Assembly: GCA_035652095.1 (NCBI GenBank)
Contig: DASREM010000030.1
Location: 62,001-126,000 of the forward strand
DNA from: DASREM01 sp035652095
Lineage (GTDB): Bacteria; Acidobacteriota; Terriglobia; Terriglobales; Acidobacteriaceae
Direction of reading: 5' to 3'
Length of the DNA stretch: 64,000 nt
Part shown: positions 33,926 to 42,161 of the stretch, piece after piece
Numbering within the stretch: the first letter of the stretch is position 1
Layout: every line of letters begins with the position of its first letter
The notes under the pieces: generated by a model
Databases searched by the model: none
What the model saw: only the letters and a program-made list of their open reading frames with translations
Told to the model about the DNA's origin: nothing
Made by a program: the position numbers and the translations under genes

Positions 33926-34549
33926 GTGCCAGAGTTTCATCAACTCGAATTCGTAAGTGGTATTCAGGTTCTGCGCTTGCAATCTGCGGACGGGACCAAT
34001 CGTTTGAGCCGGGCTTGTGTATTGGAACTGACAGCGGCTGTTCGTGGATTGGCGCGCGAGAGCCGTCCGCTGATCATCGCGGGCAATCATAAATTCTTTT
34101 CTGCCGGCGCTGAGTTGAGCGAGATTGCGTCTCTGACCGGGCCTCAAGCTTACGAATTCTCCGAGATGGGGCAAGAACTCATGAATACCGTGGCTGCGTT
34201 TCCGGCTCCGGTGTTTGCGGCGGTCGAAGGATACTGCATGGGCGGAGGGCTGGACCTGGCGTTGGCGTGCCATCATCGGATTGCGTCGCCGCATGCGATC
34301 TTCGGACATCGGGGAGCAGCGCTGGGATTGATTACAGGCTGGGGTGGAACGCAAAGACTGCCGCGGATCGTCGGCAGAGCGAAAGCGCTGGAAATGTTTG
34401 TCGCGGCGGAAAAGCTGCATGCGGCGGAAGCGCTTCGGATTGGGTTGGTGGAGGCGGTGGTCGAGGATGCAGTTGGGGAAGCGGTGCGGCGGGTGCAGCA
34501 TTGCATAGAACTGCCGGAGAGAGCAGACTCCTCGCTGCGCTCGGAATGA
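33926..34549 (+). CDS. Enoyl-CoA hydratase/isomerase
   Basis: 207 residues from a GTG at 33926; earlier frame extension reads through a stuttered intergenic repeat (TTGGCATCTGGCATTTGGCA). Crotonase landmarks are IIAGNHKFFSAGAELSEI (oxyanion hole), EGYCMGGGLDLALACH and ITGWGGTQRLPRIVGR with the catalytic acid region. The hydratase adds water to a trans-2-enoyl-CoA. The protein is short at the C-terminus, where the last eight residues (ADSSLRSE) are encoded by a family B repeat, so it is probably truncated relative to homologues (about 255). Activity uncertain. Confidence 0.85.
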   Translation: MPEFHQLEFVSGIQVLRLQSADGTNRLSRACVLELTAAVRGLARESRPLIIAGNHKFFSAGAELSEIASLTGPQAYEFSEMGQELMNTVAAFPAPVFAAVEGYCMGGGLDLALACHHRIASPHAIFGHRGAALGLITGWGGTQRLPRIVGRAKALEMFVAAEKLHAAEALRIGLVEAVVEDAVGEAVRRVQHCIELPERADSSLRSE

Positions 34550-34550
34550 C
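34523..34550 (-). repeat. REP-like repeat, family B (CTCC/GGAA subtype), overlapping the hydratase 3' end
   Basis: GCAGACTCCTCGCTGCGCTCGG then AATGAC. It encodes the last residues and the stop of the enoyl-CoA hydratase gene. Confidence 0.75.
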
Positions 34551-34636
34551 AAGTTTCTCTTGAGGGAAGTAGATCCCGTTGGTTTGCCCTTCACCGCTTG
34601 GCTGATATACCGTAAATAGTTTCGAACTGATCCCTT

Positions 34637-36340
34637 ATGGCTGACCGTACCGATCTCAAAGGCACTCTTCAGATTGATAACGTCCTGCAATCGCGCATTG
34701 ATCCCACGACTGCGCGCTTTGAGGCGAACATGCGCTTCATGGCCGACATGGTTTCGCAGGTGCGCAATGAAGAGGAGAAGATTCGCGAGGGGGGCGGGCA
34801 GAAGGCCATTGAGAGTCAGCACAGCAAAGGCCGGCTGACGGCCCGCGAGCGGATTCAGCGGCTGGTGGATCCTGGAAGTTTTTTTGAGCTGGGGACGTAC
34901 GCGGCTTACGGCATGTATGAAGAGTGGGGCGGCGCGGCCTCGGCGGGCGTGGTCACGGGCATGGGTCGGATTCATACGCGCCTGGTGATGATCATCGCGA
35001 ACGACGCCACCGTGAAGGCGGGCGCGTTTTTCCCGATGACGTCGAAGAAGGTGATTCGCGCGCAGAACATGGCGATCGAGAACCGGATTCCGACGATTTA
35101 CCTGGTGGATTCTGCGGGCGTGTTTCTGCCGCTGCAGGAAGATGTGTTTCCCGACACTGATGACTTCGGGCGCGTGTTTCGCAATAACGCGGTGATGTCG
35201 GCGATGGGAATTTCACAGATCGCGGCCATCATGGGGATGTGCGTGGCCGGGGGCGGGTACTTGCCGGTCATGTGCGACCACGTGCTGATGACCGACGGCA
35301 GCGGGCTGTTTCTTGCAGGGCCTGCGCTGGTGCAAGCTGCCATCGGGCAGAAGATTTCTGCGGAAGAGTTGGGCGGAGCGACCATGCATTCGGCGGTGAG
35401 TGGAACAGTGGACTTCCATGAGCCGAACGACGAGGCGTGCCTCAGTCGGCTGCGTTCGATCGTCGAGAAGTGGGGATACCGGCGGCAGTCGCCGTGGGAC
35501 CGGAAAAAACCGGAGCCTCCGGCGCTTTCGGCCGAAGAAATTTACGGGATTTATGATTCCTCGCCGGCGCGTCCTTACGACATGAAGGAAATTATTGCGC
35601 GGGTGGTCGATGGCAGCCGCTTTGACGAATACAAGGCTGAATATGGCAAGACGCTGCTCTGCGGCTATGCGCGCATTGGCGGATTCGCTGTGGGCATCGT
35701 GGCGAATCAGAAACTGCACGCGCAGCAGACCGACCACGAGGGCCACAAGCGGGTGGAGTTTGGCGGGGTGATCTATACCGAATCGGCGGAGAAGGCGGCG
35801 CGGTTCATCATGGACTGCAACCAGAACCTGATTCCGCTGGTGTTCTTGCATGATGTGAACGGGTTCATGGTAGGGCGCGATGCGGAGTGGAGCGGCATCA
35901 TCAAGGCAGGTGCGAAGATGGTGAACGCGGTATCCAATTCCGTGGTGCCGAAGATTACCGTCATTGTTGGCGGCTCGTTTGGGGCGGGACACTATGCGAT
36001 GTGCGGGAAGGCGTACGATCCGAGATTCGTGTTTGCGTGGCCGACGGCGCGGTATGCAGTGATGAGCGGGGATTCGGCGGCAGGGACGCTGGTCGAAATC
36101 AAAGTGAAGCAACTGGAGCGCGGCGGAAAGAAGCTGAGCGAGGAAGAAAAGAAGGAGTTGTTCGAGTCGGTGAAGAGGACCTACGACGAGCAGACGGATC
36201 CCCGGTATGGAGCGGCGCGGCTATGGATCGATAAGATTATTGATCCGATGGAGACCCGGGAGGCGATCACGCAGGCGCTGGAAGCGGCGGCGCTGAATCC
36301 TGAGGTGGCGGAGTTCAAGGTGGGGGTGCTGCAGACATAG
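34637..36340 (+). CDS. Acyl-CoA carboxylase beta subunit, methylcrotonyl-CoA type
   Basis: 567 residues, carboxyltransferase subunit of a biotin-dependent acyl-CoA carboxylase. GRLTARERIQRLVDPGSFFELG, DSAGVFLPLQEDVFPD (N-terminal site), AGGGYLPVMCDHVLM and IVGGSFGAGHYAMCGKAYDPRF (C-terminal oxyanion holes) are intact. The LPLQEDVFPD and AEELGGATMHSAVSG pattern and the Y-x-M-C-G-KAYDPRF end look like methylcrotonyl- or geranyl-CoA carboxylase rather than propionyl-CoA carboxylase. Placed before HMG-CoA lyase, it fits leucine breakdown. The biotin-carrying alpha subunit is not in the window. Confidence 0.92.
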   Translation: MADRTDLKGTLQIDNVLQSRIDPTTARFEANMRFMADMVSQVRNEEEKIREGGGQKAIESQHSKGRLTARERIQRLVDPGSFFELGTYAAYGMYEEWGGAASAGVVTGMGRIHTRLVMIIANDATVKAGAFFPMTSKKVIRAQNMAIENRIPTIYLVDSAGVFLPLQEDVFPDTDDFGRVFRNNAVMSAMGISQIAAIMGMCVAGGGYLPVMCDHVLMTDGSGLFLAGPALVQAAIGQKISAEELGGATMHSAVSGTVDFHEPNDEACLSRLRSIVEKWGYRRQSPWDRKKPEPPALSAEEIYGIYDSSPARPYDMKEIIARVVDGSRFDEYKAEYGKTLLCGYARIGGFAVGIVANQKLHAQQTDHEGHKRVEFGGVIYTESAEKAARFIMDCNQNLIPLVFLHDVNGFMVGRDAEWSGIIKAGAKMVNAVSNSVVPKITVIVGGSFGAGHYAMCGKAYDPRFVFAWPTARYAVMSGDSAAGTLVEIKVKQLERGGKKLSEEEKKELFESVKRTYDEQTDPRYGAARLWIDKIIDPMETREAITQALEAAALNPEVAEFKVGVLQT

Positions 36341-36344
36341 CCTG

Positions 36345-36427
36345 AATTGACGAATTTTTGGATTGCCGGATTGACGAAATAAAAATCACGAATTCGACAA
36401 TTCCACAATCCGGCAATTCGACAATCG
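36345..36427. repeat. Inverted GATTGCCGGATTG repeats
   Basis: Left arm AATTGACGAATT...GGATTGCCGGATTGACG (36345-36376) and right arm with AATTCGACAATTCC...CAATCCGGCAATTCG (36391-36420) can fold back on each other. It fills the gap between the carboxylase and HMG-CoA lyase genes and may be an mRNA processing hairpin. Confidence 0.6.
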
Positions 36428-36434
36428 AAAGAAA

Positions 36435-37316
36435 ATGATGGCAGATCTGGTGAAATTGATCGAGTGCCCGCGGGATGCCTGGCAAGGGCTGAAGGGGCAG
36501 ATCCCTGGCGATATCAAGGCTGAATACCTGAAAGCCTTGATCAACGCGGGATTCACGCATATCGATGCAGTGTCGTTTGTGTCGGCGAAGGCAGTGCCGC
36601 AGATGGCAGATTCGGAAGAAGTGCTGAAAGAGCTTGAGCCCTCCGAAGGCGTTGAGATCATCGGCATTGTGGTGAATGAAAAAGGAGCGGAGCGGGCGAT
36701 TGCAACCGGAAGAGTGACCACGTTGGGATTTCCTTACTCGGTGTCTCCGACATTTTTGAGCAACAACCAGCGGCAGAACCTGGAAGACGCGATCGACGAG
36801 TTAGAGAAAATCAAGCAGAAGGCAGATGCGGCAGAACTGGATGTAGTGGTCTACATTTCGATGGCATTCGGGAATCCGTACGGCGATCCGTGGAACGTGG
36901 GAGAAGTGGTGGACGCGATCGACCTGCTGGAGTCGGAATCGATCAAGACGATTTCGCTGGCTGATACCGTTGGGCTGGCCGGGCCGGAACAGATCCGCGA
37001 ACTGTATGCGGCAGTGCATAGCAAGTACGACTACATTGAGATTGGAGTGCATTTGCACAGCCGTCCGGATCAGGCCGCAGACAAGATTGTCGCGGCATAC
37101 GACGCGGGATGCCGCCGGTTTGATTCAGCGCTTGGCGGGTTGGGAGGATGTCCCTTTGCGCAGGATGCGTTGGTGGGGAACATTCCGACGGAAGTCGTGA
37201 TTGAGGCGTTGCGGAAGCGTGGCGCAATGCTGCCCGATTTGAAGCCGCTGGATACGTTGCTCAGGATTTCGAATCAGTTTGCGGCGCGGTATGGGGAATC
37301 GGCAGCGGCAGATTGA
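36435..37316 (+). CDS. Hydroxymethylglutaryl-CoA lyase-like protein
   Basis: 293 residues. HMG-CoA lyase cleaves HMG-CoA to acetoacetate and acetyl-CoA, the last step of leucine breakdown. The signature GLGGCPFA (about 235-242) with the reactive Cys is intact, as are GVHLHSRPDQAAD (metal His pair) and the catalytic Arg-Asp in ECPRDAWQG. That last motif differs from the usual PRDGLQ, so a related substrate is possible. Follows the MCC-type carboxylase, supporting the leucine assignment. Start ATG 36435 or the next ATG at 36438. Confidence 0.88.
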   Translation: MMADLVKLIECPRDAWQGLKGQIPGDIKAEYLKALINAGFTHIDAVSFVSAKAVPQMADSEEVLKELEPSEGVEIIGIVVNEKGAERAIATGRVTTLGFPYSVSPTFLSNNQRQNLEDAIDELEKIKQKADAAELDVVVYISMAFGNPYGDPWNVGEVVDAIDLLESESIKTISLADTVGLAGPEQIRELYAAVHSKYDYIEIGVHLHSRPDQAADKIVAAYDAGCRRFDSALGGLGGCPFAQDALVGNIPTEVVIEALRKRGAMLPDLKPLDTLLRISNQFAARYGESAAAD

Positions 37317-37385
37317 GGATTGACAAACTGACTGTGACGATAGACACAGACACTTCGGCTCCCCGATCGTTATCTCTTAGGAGTT

Positions 37386-37413
37386 GTCATCCTGAGCGTA
37401 GCGAAGGACCTGC
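37386..37413 (+). repeat. REP-like repeat, family B (TCCT/AGGA subtype)
   Basis: GTCATCCTGAGCGTAGCGA then AGGACCTGC. It folds as TCCT-ga-GC-gta-GC-ga-AGGA. It ends seven bases before the GIY-YIG start codon, in opposite orientation to the two copies at the other side of that gene. Confidence 0.85.
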
Positions 37414-37419
37414 TGTCGC

Positions 37420-37875
37420 ATGCGGCGATTCTACGTCTATATTCTGGCGAGCAAGTCGCGCGTGCTGTATACAGGCGTAACGGATAACATCTGGCGGCGG
37501 ACTTGGGAGCACCAGCATGATGTCAATCCTGGATTCACCAGTGATTACCGGGTGCATCGCCTGGTTTATTACGAAACATTCCAGTATGCCGGAAATGCGA
37601 TCGCAAGAGAAAAACAGATCAGGGGATGGTTGCGCAGAAAAAAAATAGCGTTGATCGAGGCTGGCAATCCTACTTGGGAAGATCTGAGCGCGAATTGGTA
37701 TGGCGAGATCAGGCTAACTGGTGCTGCCGGCGGACAGCAGGTCCTTCGCGTTGCTCAGGATGACAAAGGGTTGGATGAGTGCAGGCATGGTGGGAACTGC
37801 AAACCAAAGCAGGTCCTTCGCTCCGCTCAGGATGACAAACCTTCAGAAGATTGCAAAGGCTTAGAAACTTCAACG
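37420..37875 (+). CDS. GIY-YIG endonuclease (URI/UPF0213-type), read-through frame
   Basis: The N-terminal 95 residues are a GIY-YIG domain: FYVYILASKSRVLYTGVTDN (VYIL and YTG correspond to GIY-YIG), RRTWEHQHDVNPGFT (catalytic Arg/His region), YRVHRLVYYETF and a catalytic Glu in AIAREKQIRGW. It then runs LSANWYGE without a stop into two family B repeats (QVLRVAQDD, QVLRSAQDD) and joins the next gene in frame at Met153. Family members are single-strand-nicking endonucleases. The likely natural C-terminus is lost or is made of repeat-encoded residues. Size of the intact domain fits UPF0213 (about 95). Confidence 0.85.
37737..37764 (-). repeat. REP-like repeat, family B (TCCT/AGGA subtype)
   Basis: GCAGGTCCTTCGCGTTGCTC then AGGATGAC, in inverse orientation to the copy at 37386. 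Together they bracket the GIY-YIG domain. It is translated as QQVLRVAQDDK in the read-through frame. Confidence 0.85.
37810..37837 (-). repeat. REP-like repeat, family B (TCCT/AGGA subtype)
   Basis: GCAGGTCCTTCGCTCCGCTC then AGGATGAC, same orientation as the copy at 37737, 73 bp further on. Translated as KQVLRSAQDDK. Confidence 0.85.
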
Positions 37876-38658
37876 ATGGCTTACAACACACTTCAAGTGA
37901 TATTCGAGGATCGGCTGGCGCTGGTTACGCTGAACCGCCCGGAGAAGCGCAATGCCGTGAGCTTCGAACTGGTCGACGAACTGATGGCTGCGCTGGATGA
38001 GATTGAACATAGCGCGGCGCAGGTGGCGATCATCACCGGAGCCGGTAAAGCATTTTGCGCGGGAATGGATTTGGAGGAATTGAAGTCGCTGCTGGGCAAG
38101 TCGCACGACGAGAATGTGAGCGACTCGGCGCGCATGGCGAAGATGTTCCGGCGGCTGTACGAATTTCCGAAAGCAACGATTGCGGCAGTGAACGGTGCGG
38201 CCATTGCCGGGGGGACCGGCCTGGCGACCATGTGCGATTTCACACTGGCGGTGCCGGAAGCCAAGTTCGGATATACCGAGGTACGGATCGGGTTCGTGCC
38301 CGCGATCGTGTCTTCGATCCTGGTTTGGCAGGTAGGGCACAAGGTAGCCCGCGACCTGTTGATGACCGGGCGGCTCTTCGACGCGGCTGAGGCAAAGGCG
38401 CTCGGGCTCGTCAATGAAGTTGTGCCGGCCGAGCAGTTGATGGTGCGCGCGAAGGAAGTCGCGTCACAGTTGCTCGAGAACAGTCCGACGTCGGTGCGGG
38501 CCACCAAGCGGCTGATTAACAGCTTTCTTGCTAAGTCGCTGGATGAGCAGTTCGCGGCGGCGGTCGAGGACAATGCACGCATTCGAACCAGCGCCGATTT
38601 CAGGGAAGGGGTTTCGTCATTCCTTGAAAAACGCAAGCCTCAGTGGAGCGGCAAGTGA
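37876..38658 (+). CDS. Enoyl-CoA hydratase (methylglutaconyl-CoA hydratase candidate)
   Basis: 260 residues from the ATG at 37876, where homology to crotonases begins (ALVTLNRPEKRNAVS). GAGKAFCAGMDLEEL and AAIAGGTGLATMCDF form the oxyanion hole, followed by FGYTEVRIGFVPAIVS. Next to MCC-type carboxylase and HMG-CoA lyase, hydration of 3-methylglutaconyl-CoA is the likely role. The frame is open all the way from the upstream GIY-YIG start, giving a potential 412-residue fusion. No strong SD precedes the ATG, so its translation may partly depend on read-through. Confidence 0.88.
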   Translation: MAYNTLQVIFEDRLALVTLNRPEKRNAVSFELVDELMAALDEIEHSAAQVAIITGAGKAFCAGMDLEELKSLLGKSHDENVSDSARMAKMFRRLYEFPKATIAAVNGAAIAGGTGLATMCDFTLAVPEAKFGYTEVRIGFVPAIVSSILVWQVGHKVARDLLMTGRLFDAAEAKALGLVNEVVPAEQLMVRAKEVASQLLENSPTSVRATKRLINSFLAKSLDEQFAAAVEDNARIRTSADFREGVSSFLEKRKPQWSGK

Positions 38659-39086
38659 GCGCAAACGGCAAAGGCCTGGTCAACGAGACACGGGTGCGGG
38701 TGCGCTACGCGGAAACCGATCAGATGGGCGTGGTGTACCACTCGAATCACTTCATCTGGTTTGAAGTCGGCCGCGTGGAATTCATGCGGGAACTGGGATT
38801 TGCGTATAAAGACATGGAGCGCGAGACCGGATGTCACATCGCCGTGGTGGATGCGCGCTGCCGCTATAAGGCTCCAGCGCTCTATGACGATGAAGTGATC
38901 GTGCGCACCCATTTGAAGAACGTGCGTGAGTCGATGATCCATTTCGGATATGAACTGCTGCGCGCCGGAGACGGCGTTCTGCTGGCCGAAGGCGAGACTA
39001 CGCACATCGTGATTGGCAAAGACATGAAGATTACCTCGATTCCGGAGAAATACCTGAGTGTGTTCCGGAGGGCTGCTGGCAGATAG
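38655..39086 (+). CDS. Acyl-CoA thioesterase (YbgC/4HBT family)
   Basis: 143 residues from a GTG at 38655 that overlaps the hydratase stop by four bases (GTGA). Hotdog-fold: RVRYAETDQMGVVYHSNHFIWFEVGRVEFMRE carries the catalytic Asp in the D-x-x-G-V-x-x-N pattern. It hydrolyses acyl-CoA thioesters; substrate unknown, but coupling to the hydratase gene points to the same pathway. Confidence 0.9.
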   Translation: MSANGKGLVNETRVRVRYAETDQMGVVYHSNHFIWFEVGRVEFMRELGFAYKDMERETGCHIAVVDARCRYKAPALYDDEVIVRTHLKNVRESMIHFGYELLRAGDGVLLAEGETTHIVIGKDMKITSIPEKYLSVFRRAAGR

Positions 39087-39105
39087 TAGCGAGTACCGAG
39101 TGAAA

Positions 39106-39133
39106 GCGGATTCCTCGCTGCGCTCGGAATGAC
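39106..39133 (-). repeat. REP-like repeat, family B (TTCC/GGAA subtype)
   Basis: GCGGATTCCTCGCTGCGCTC then GGAATGAC, between the thioesterase and histidine ammonia-lyase genes. Confidence 0.75.
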
Positions 39134-39157
39134 AATTCCTAAGATCTGGAAACTCTA

Positions 39158-40714
39158 TTGAAAGCTCTTCATATCAACGGCAATGATTTGACGCTGGAGG
39201 CAGTGCGGGAAGTGGCGGTGGAACGGCGTCCGGTGCTGCTGGATCCGGATGCGCGCGCGGCGGTGAGCAAGGCGCGGGCCATCGTGGACGCGCTGGTCGC
39301 GAACAACCAGACTTCCTACGCCATCACCACGGGGGTGGGGAAACTGAGCGACGTGAAGATCGCCGGCGACCAGATCCGCGAGTTGCAGGTGAACCTGGTG
39401 CGTTCGCATGCGGTCGGAGTTGGAGAGCCGCTGAGGATTGCAGAAACCCGGGCCATGATGCTGCTGCGCGCGAATTCCCTTTCCAAGGGCCATTCGGGCG
39501 TACGCACCGAAACCATCGACATGATCTGCGAGATGCTGAACCGCGGCGTAACCCCGATGGTGCCATCGCAGGGCAGCGTGGGCGCGAGTGGGGACCTGGC
39601 CCCATTGGCGCATCTTGCGCTCGCGCTGATTGGAGAAGGAGAGTGCATGGCCGACCAGGGAGCGCGGACTCCGACTTCTGACGCACTGAAGAAAGCCCAG
39701 ATCAAGCCGCTGGTGCTGGAGGCAAAAGAAGCGGTGTCGTTGATCAACGGGACCCAGGGCATGCTGGCGGTCGGGATCCTGGCGCTGCTGGATGCAGAGG
39801 CACTGGCGGACACTGCGGACGTCATCGGCGCGATGACGGTAGATGCGTTGAAAGGAACCGATGTGGCGTTCGATGAACGCATTCACAAAGCGCGGCCGCA
39901 TCCCGGACAGATCAAGACCGCGGGCAACCTGCGCAAGCTTCTCGAGGGCAGCCAGATTCGCGAGTCGCACCGCGATTGCGGACGCGTACAGGACGCCTAC
40001 TCGCTCCGCTGTATGCCGCAGGTACATGGCGCGGTGCGGGACACGCTGACGCATTGCCGCGAGGTGATGGAGACGGAGACGAATTCAGCGGTGGATAATC
40101 CGCTGGTATTTCCGCGCACGGCGCAGACTGCGAAAGGGCTGGGATCTCCGGAGTTGCCGGAGGGCGACATTCTTTCCGGCGGGAATTTTCATGGGGAGCC
40201 GGTGGCGTTTGCCCTGGACTTTCTGGCAATCGCACTGAGCGCGCTGGCGGGGATTTCCGAGCGCAGGCTGGAGCGCATGGTGAATCCGGCATTGAGTGAG
40301 GGCTTGCCGCCGTTTCTGGCACCGGGGGCGGGGTTGAATTCCGGATTCATGATGCCGCAGGTCACGGCGGCGGCGCTGGTTAGCGAAAACAAGGTGCTGG
40401 CGCATCCGGCGTCGGTGGATTCGATTACCACTTCGGGCAACAAGGAAGACTACGTTTCGATGGGGATGCATGCTTCGATCAAGTTGCGGCGCGTTGTGGA
40501 GAACGCACGGAACACGCTGGCGATTGAAGCGATGGCAGCCGCGCAGGCCCTGGACTTTCTGGCTCCGCTGAAAACTTCGAGGCCGTTGCAGCGGGCACAC
40601 GCGGCGATCCGGGCAGTGTGCGCGACCATGGAGAGAGATCGGGTGATGTATCAGGATTTCGCTCGGATCAGCGGGTTGATAGCAGAGGGGAAACTGGCGG
40701 AGGTGTTGCGGTAG
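39158..40714 (+). CDS. hutH: Histidine ammonia-lyase
   Basis: 518 residues. It deaminates histidine to urocanate using an MIO group formed from Ala143-Ser144-Gly145 in GSVGASGDLAPL. Catalytic Tyr54 (SYAITTGVGKL) and the MIO-shielding loop (SRDCGRVQDAYSLRC-like at about 271) are conserved. The start is a TTG at 39158; no upstream ATG fits. It ends the run of amino-acid catabolism genes, but other hut genes are absent from the window. Confidence 0.95.
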   Translation: MKALHINGNDLTLEAVREVAVERRPVLLDPDARAAVSKARAIVDALVANNQTSYAITTGVGKLSDVKIAGDQIRELQVNLVRSHAVGVGEPLRIAETRAMMLLRANSLSKGHSGVRTETIDMICEMLNRGVTPMVPSQGSVGASGDLAPLAHLALALIGEGECMADQGARTPTSDALKKAQIKPLVLEAKEAVSLINGTQGMLAVGILALLDAEALADTADVIGAMTVDALKGTDVAFDERIHKARPHPGQIKTAGNLRKLLEGSQIRESHRDCGRVQDAYSLRCMPQVHGAVRDTLTHCREVMETETNSAVDNPLVFPRTAQTAKGLGSPELPEGDILSGGNFHGEPVAFALDFLAIALSALAGISERRLERMVNPALSEGLPPFLAPGAGLNSGFMMPQVTAAALVSENKVLAHPASVDSITTSGNKEDYVSMGMHASIKLRRVVENARNTLAIEAMAAAQALDFLAPLKTSRPLQRAHAAIRAVCATMERDRVMYQDFARISGLIAEGKLAEVLR

Positions 40715-40761
40715 TTCGTGTAGGGACAGCCGAGGCGGCTGCCCCTACACGGTTCCCTTCC

Positions 40762-42009
40762 CTATCCAATCGGCGAAAACAGCACCAGCGACTTGGGAAC
40801 GATCAGCAAGCCCGTTTCCGGATCGGTGCCATTTTGCGCCCAGGCGCCGACGCTCCAAACGTTGGTGGTGCCAGGCAGGGCAAAGACGCCATTCAACTGC
40901 TGCGCCAATCCTTTCGTGGGACTGGAGACGATGGACCAACTGGTCCCGTCGAAGTGCTCGACCAGGGTTCGCTGCTGCGCGACGGTATTGCCGTTGGCGA
41001 AGAAGCCGATCGCGTAAATGTTGCTGGACGAGAACGCGCTGACCGATTTCAGAGTGTTGAAGGAGCCGGAATTGGAATCGACGTTGGGGCTGGAGACCAC
41101 CTTCCAACTTACGCCGTCCCAGTGCTGCACCATGGTCAACTCACGCAGAAAGCTGGAGTCGAGAATGAAACCAACAGCCGTTGCGTCGGTTGGCGACACC
41201 GCGGTCACACTCACCAGCACGTTCTGATTCAGGCTACCTGTCGGAAGCGGATTGGGGCTGTTGACCAGCTTCCACTGGGTACCATCGAAATGCTCGACCA
41301 GTGTCCTCACGGGGACATTGGGAGCGACGGCATCGCCGACCGCCCAGATGTCGGAGGGAGAAGTGCCGGAGATGGACTGCAGCACATTTCCAGTCTGATT
41401 CTTATTGGGACTGCTCATCACGGTCCAGGAAGTACCATCCCAGTGCTCGACCAGCGTGAGGCTGGCGCCATTTGACGCGGTTTGGAACCCCACGGCGTAC
41501 ACATTATCTGAAGCCAGGGCGAAGACGCCGTTCAGCGCGTTGTTATTGAACGGGAGCTTGGGGGTCGCGACGACGGACCACTTGGTTCCGTCCCAGTGCA
41601 TGGTCATGGGCTGAAGCAGCGCATTGCAAGGGAAGGTAAAGCCCACGGCCCAGACATCGTTGCTGGAGACAGCGGCCACGGAAGTGAGCACATTGCCGAA
41701 ATTTCCCTGATTGCATTTGCCGGGGTTGGGGCTGGGAATGGTTCTCCAACTGACGCCGTCCCAGTGCAGGGTAAGAGTGCGCGATTCGTTGAGGTTGCTG
41801 GAATTCTGGAAGCCCACGGCCCAGGCGTCGGAGGCGGACAGAGCCACCACGGCGTTCAAAGTATTTCCGAAAACGTTGGGGCTGGGACTGTTTTGAATAG
41901 AGAAGATCGAAGTTTGCGCGAAAACAGCAGACGAAAGGCTCAGGAACATCAAAGCGAGTAGAAACGGGCGCCAGCGAGACTGGCCGCCGTCCTGGTTGCT
42001 GCATTGCAT
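40762..42009 (-). CDS. Secreted seven-bladed beta-propeller protein
   Basis: 415 residues from an ATG at 42009 with GGAG seven bases upstream. A signal peptide (about 12-35, ending VFA) is followed by seven repeats of about 52-55 residues, each with D-x-WAVG (DAWAVGFQ, DVWAVGFT, NVYAVGFQ, DIWAVGDA, DATAVGFI, NIYAIGFF, NVWSVGAW) and, in six, an HWDGTSW-like turn. It is predicted to be an extracellular or periplasmic propeller; no catalytic residues are apparent. Confidence 0.85.
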   Translation of the reverse strand: MQCSNQDGGQSRWRPFLLALMFLSLSSAVFAQTSIFSIQNSPSPNVFGNTLNAVVALSASDAWAVGFQNSSNLNESRTLTLHWDGVSWRTIPSPNPGKCNQGNFGNVLTSVAAVSSNDVWAVGFTFPCNALLQPMTMHWDGTKWSVVATPKLPFNNNALNGVFALASDNVYAVGFQTASNGASLTLVEHWDGTSWTVMSSPNKNQTGNVLQSISGTSPSDIWAVGDAVAPNVPVRTLVEHFDGTQWKLVNSPNPLPTGSLNQNVLVSVTAVSPTDATAVGFILDSSFLRELTMVQHWDGVSWKVVSSPNVDSNSGSFNTLKSVSAFSSSNIYAIGFFANGNTVAQQRTLVEHFDGTSWSIVSSPTKGLAQQLNGVFALPGTTNVWSVGAWAQNGTDPETGLLIVPKSLVLFSPIG

Positions 42010-42161
42010 GACACGCTCCAGCGAAATCAGATTTTGACGGACTTCGCTCATTGTTGTTGAAGCGTGCAGAAGGGTTTGTCACAGCCTTGTCAAAGTTGAA
42101 ATGGGAAATTGCAAAAGTCAAACAAGACTAAGAACCTCCATCGGGCCTGGATGTTATGTAG

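Noticed and set aside
37386..37837. CRISPR array as an explanation for the regularly placed repeats
   Set aside because: Only three copies, in mixed orientation, with unequal spacing and a gene in between.
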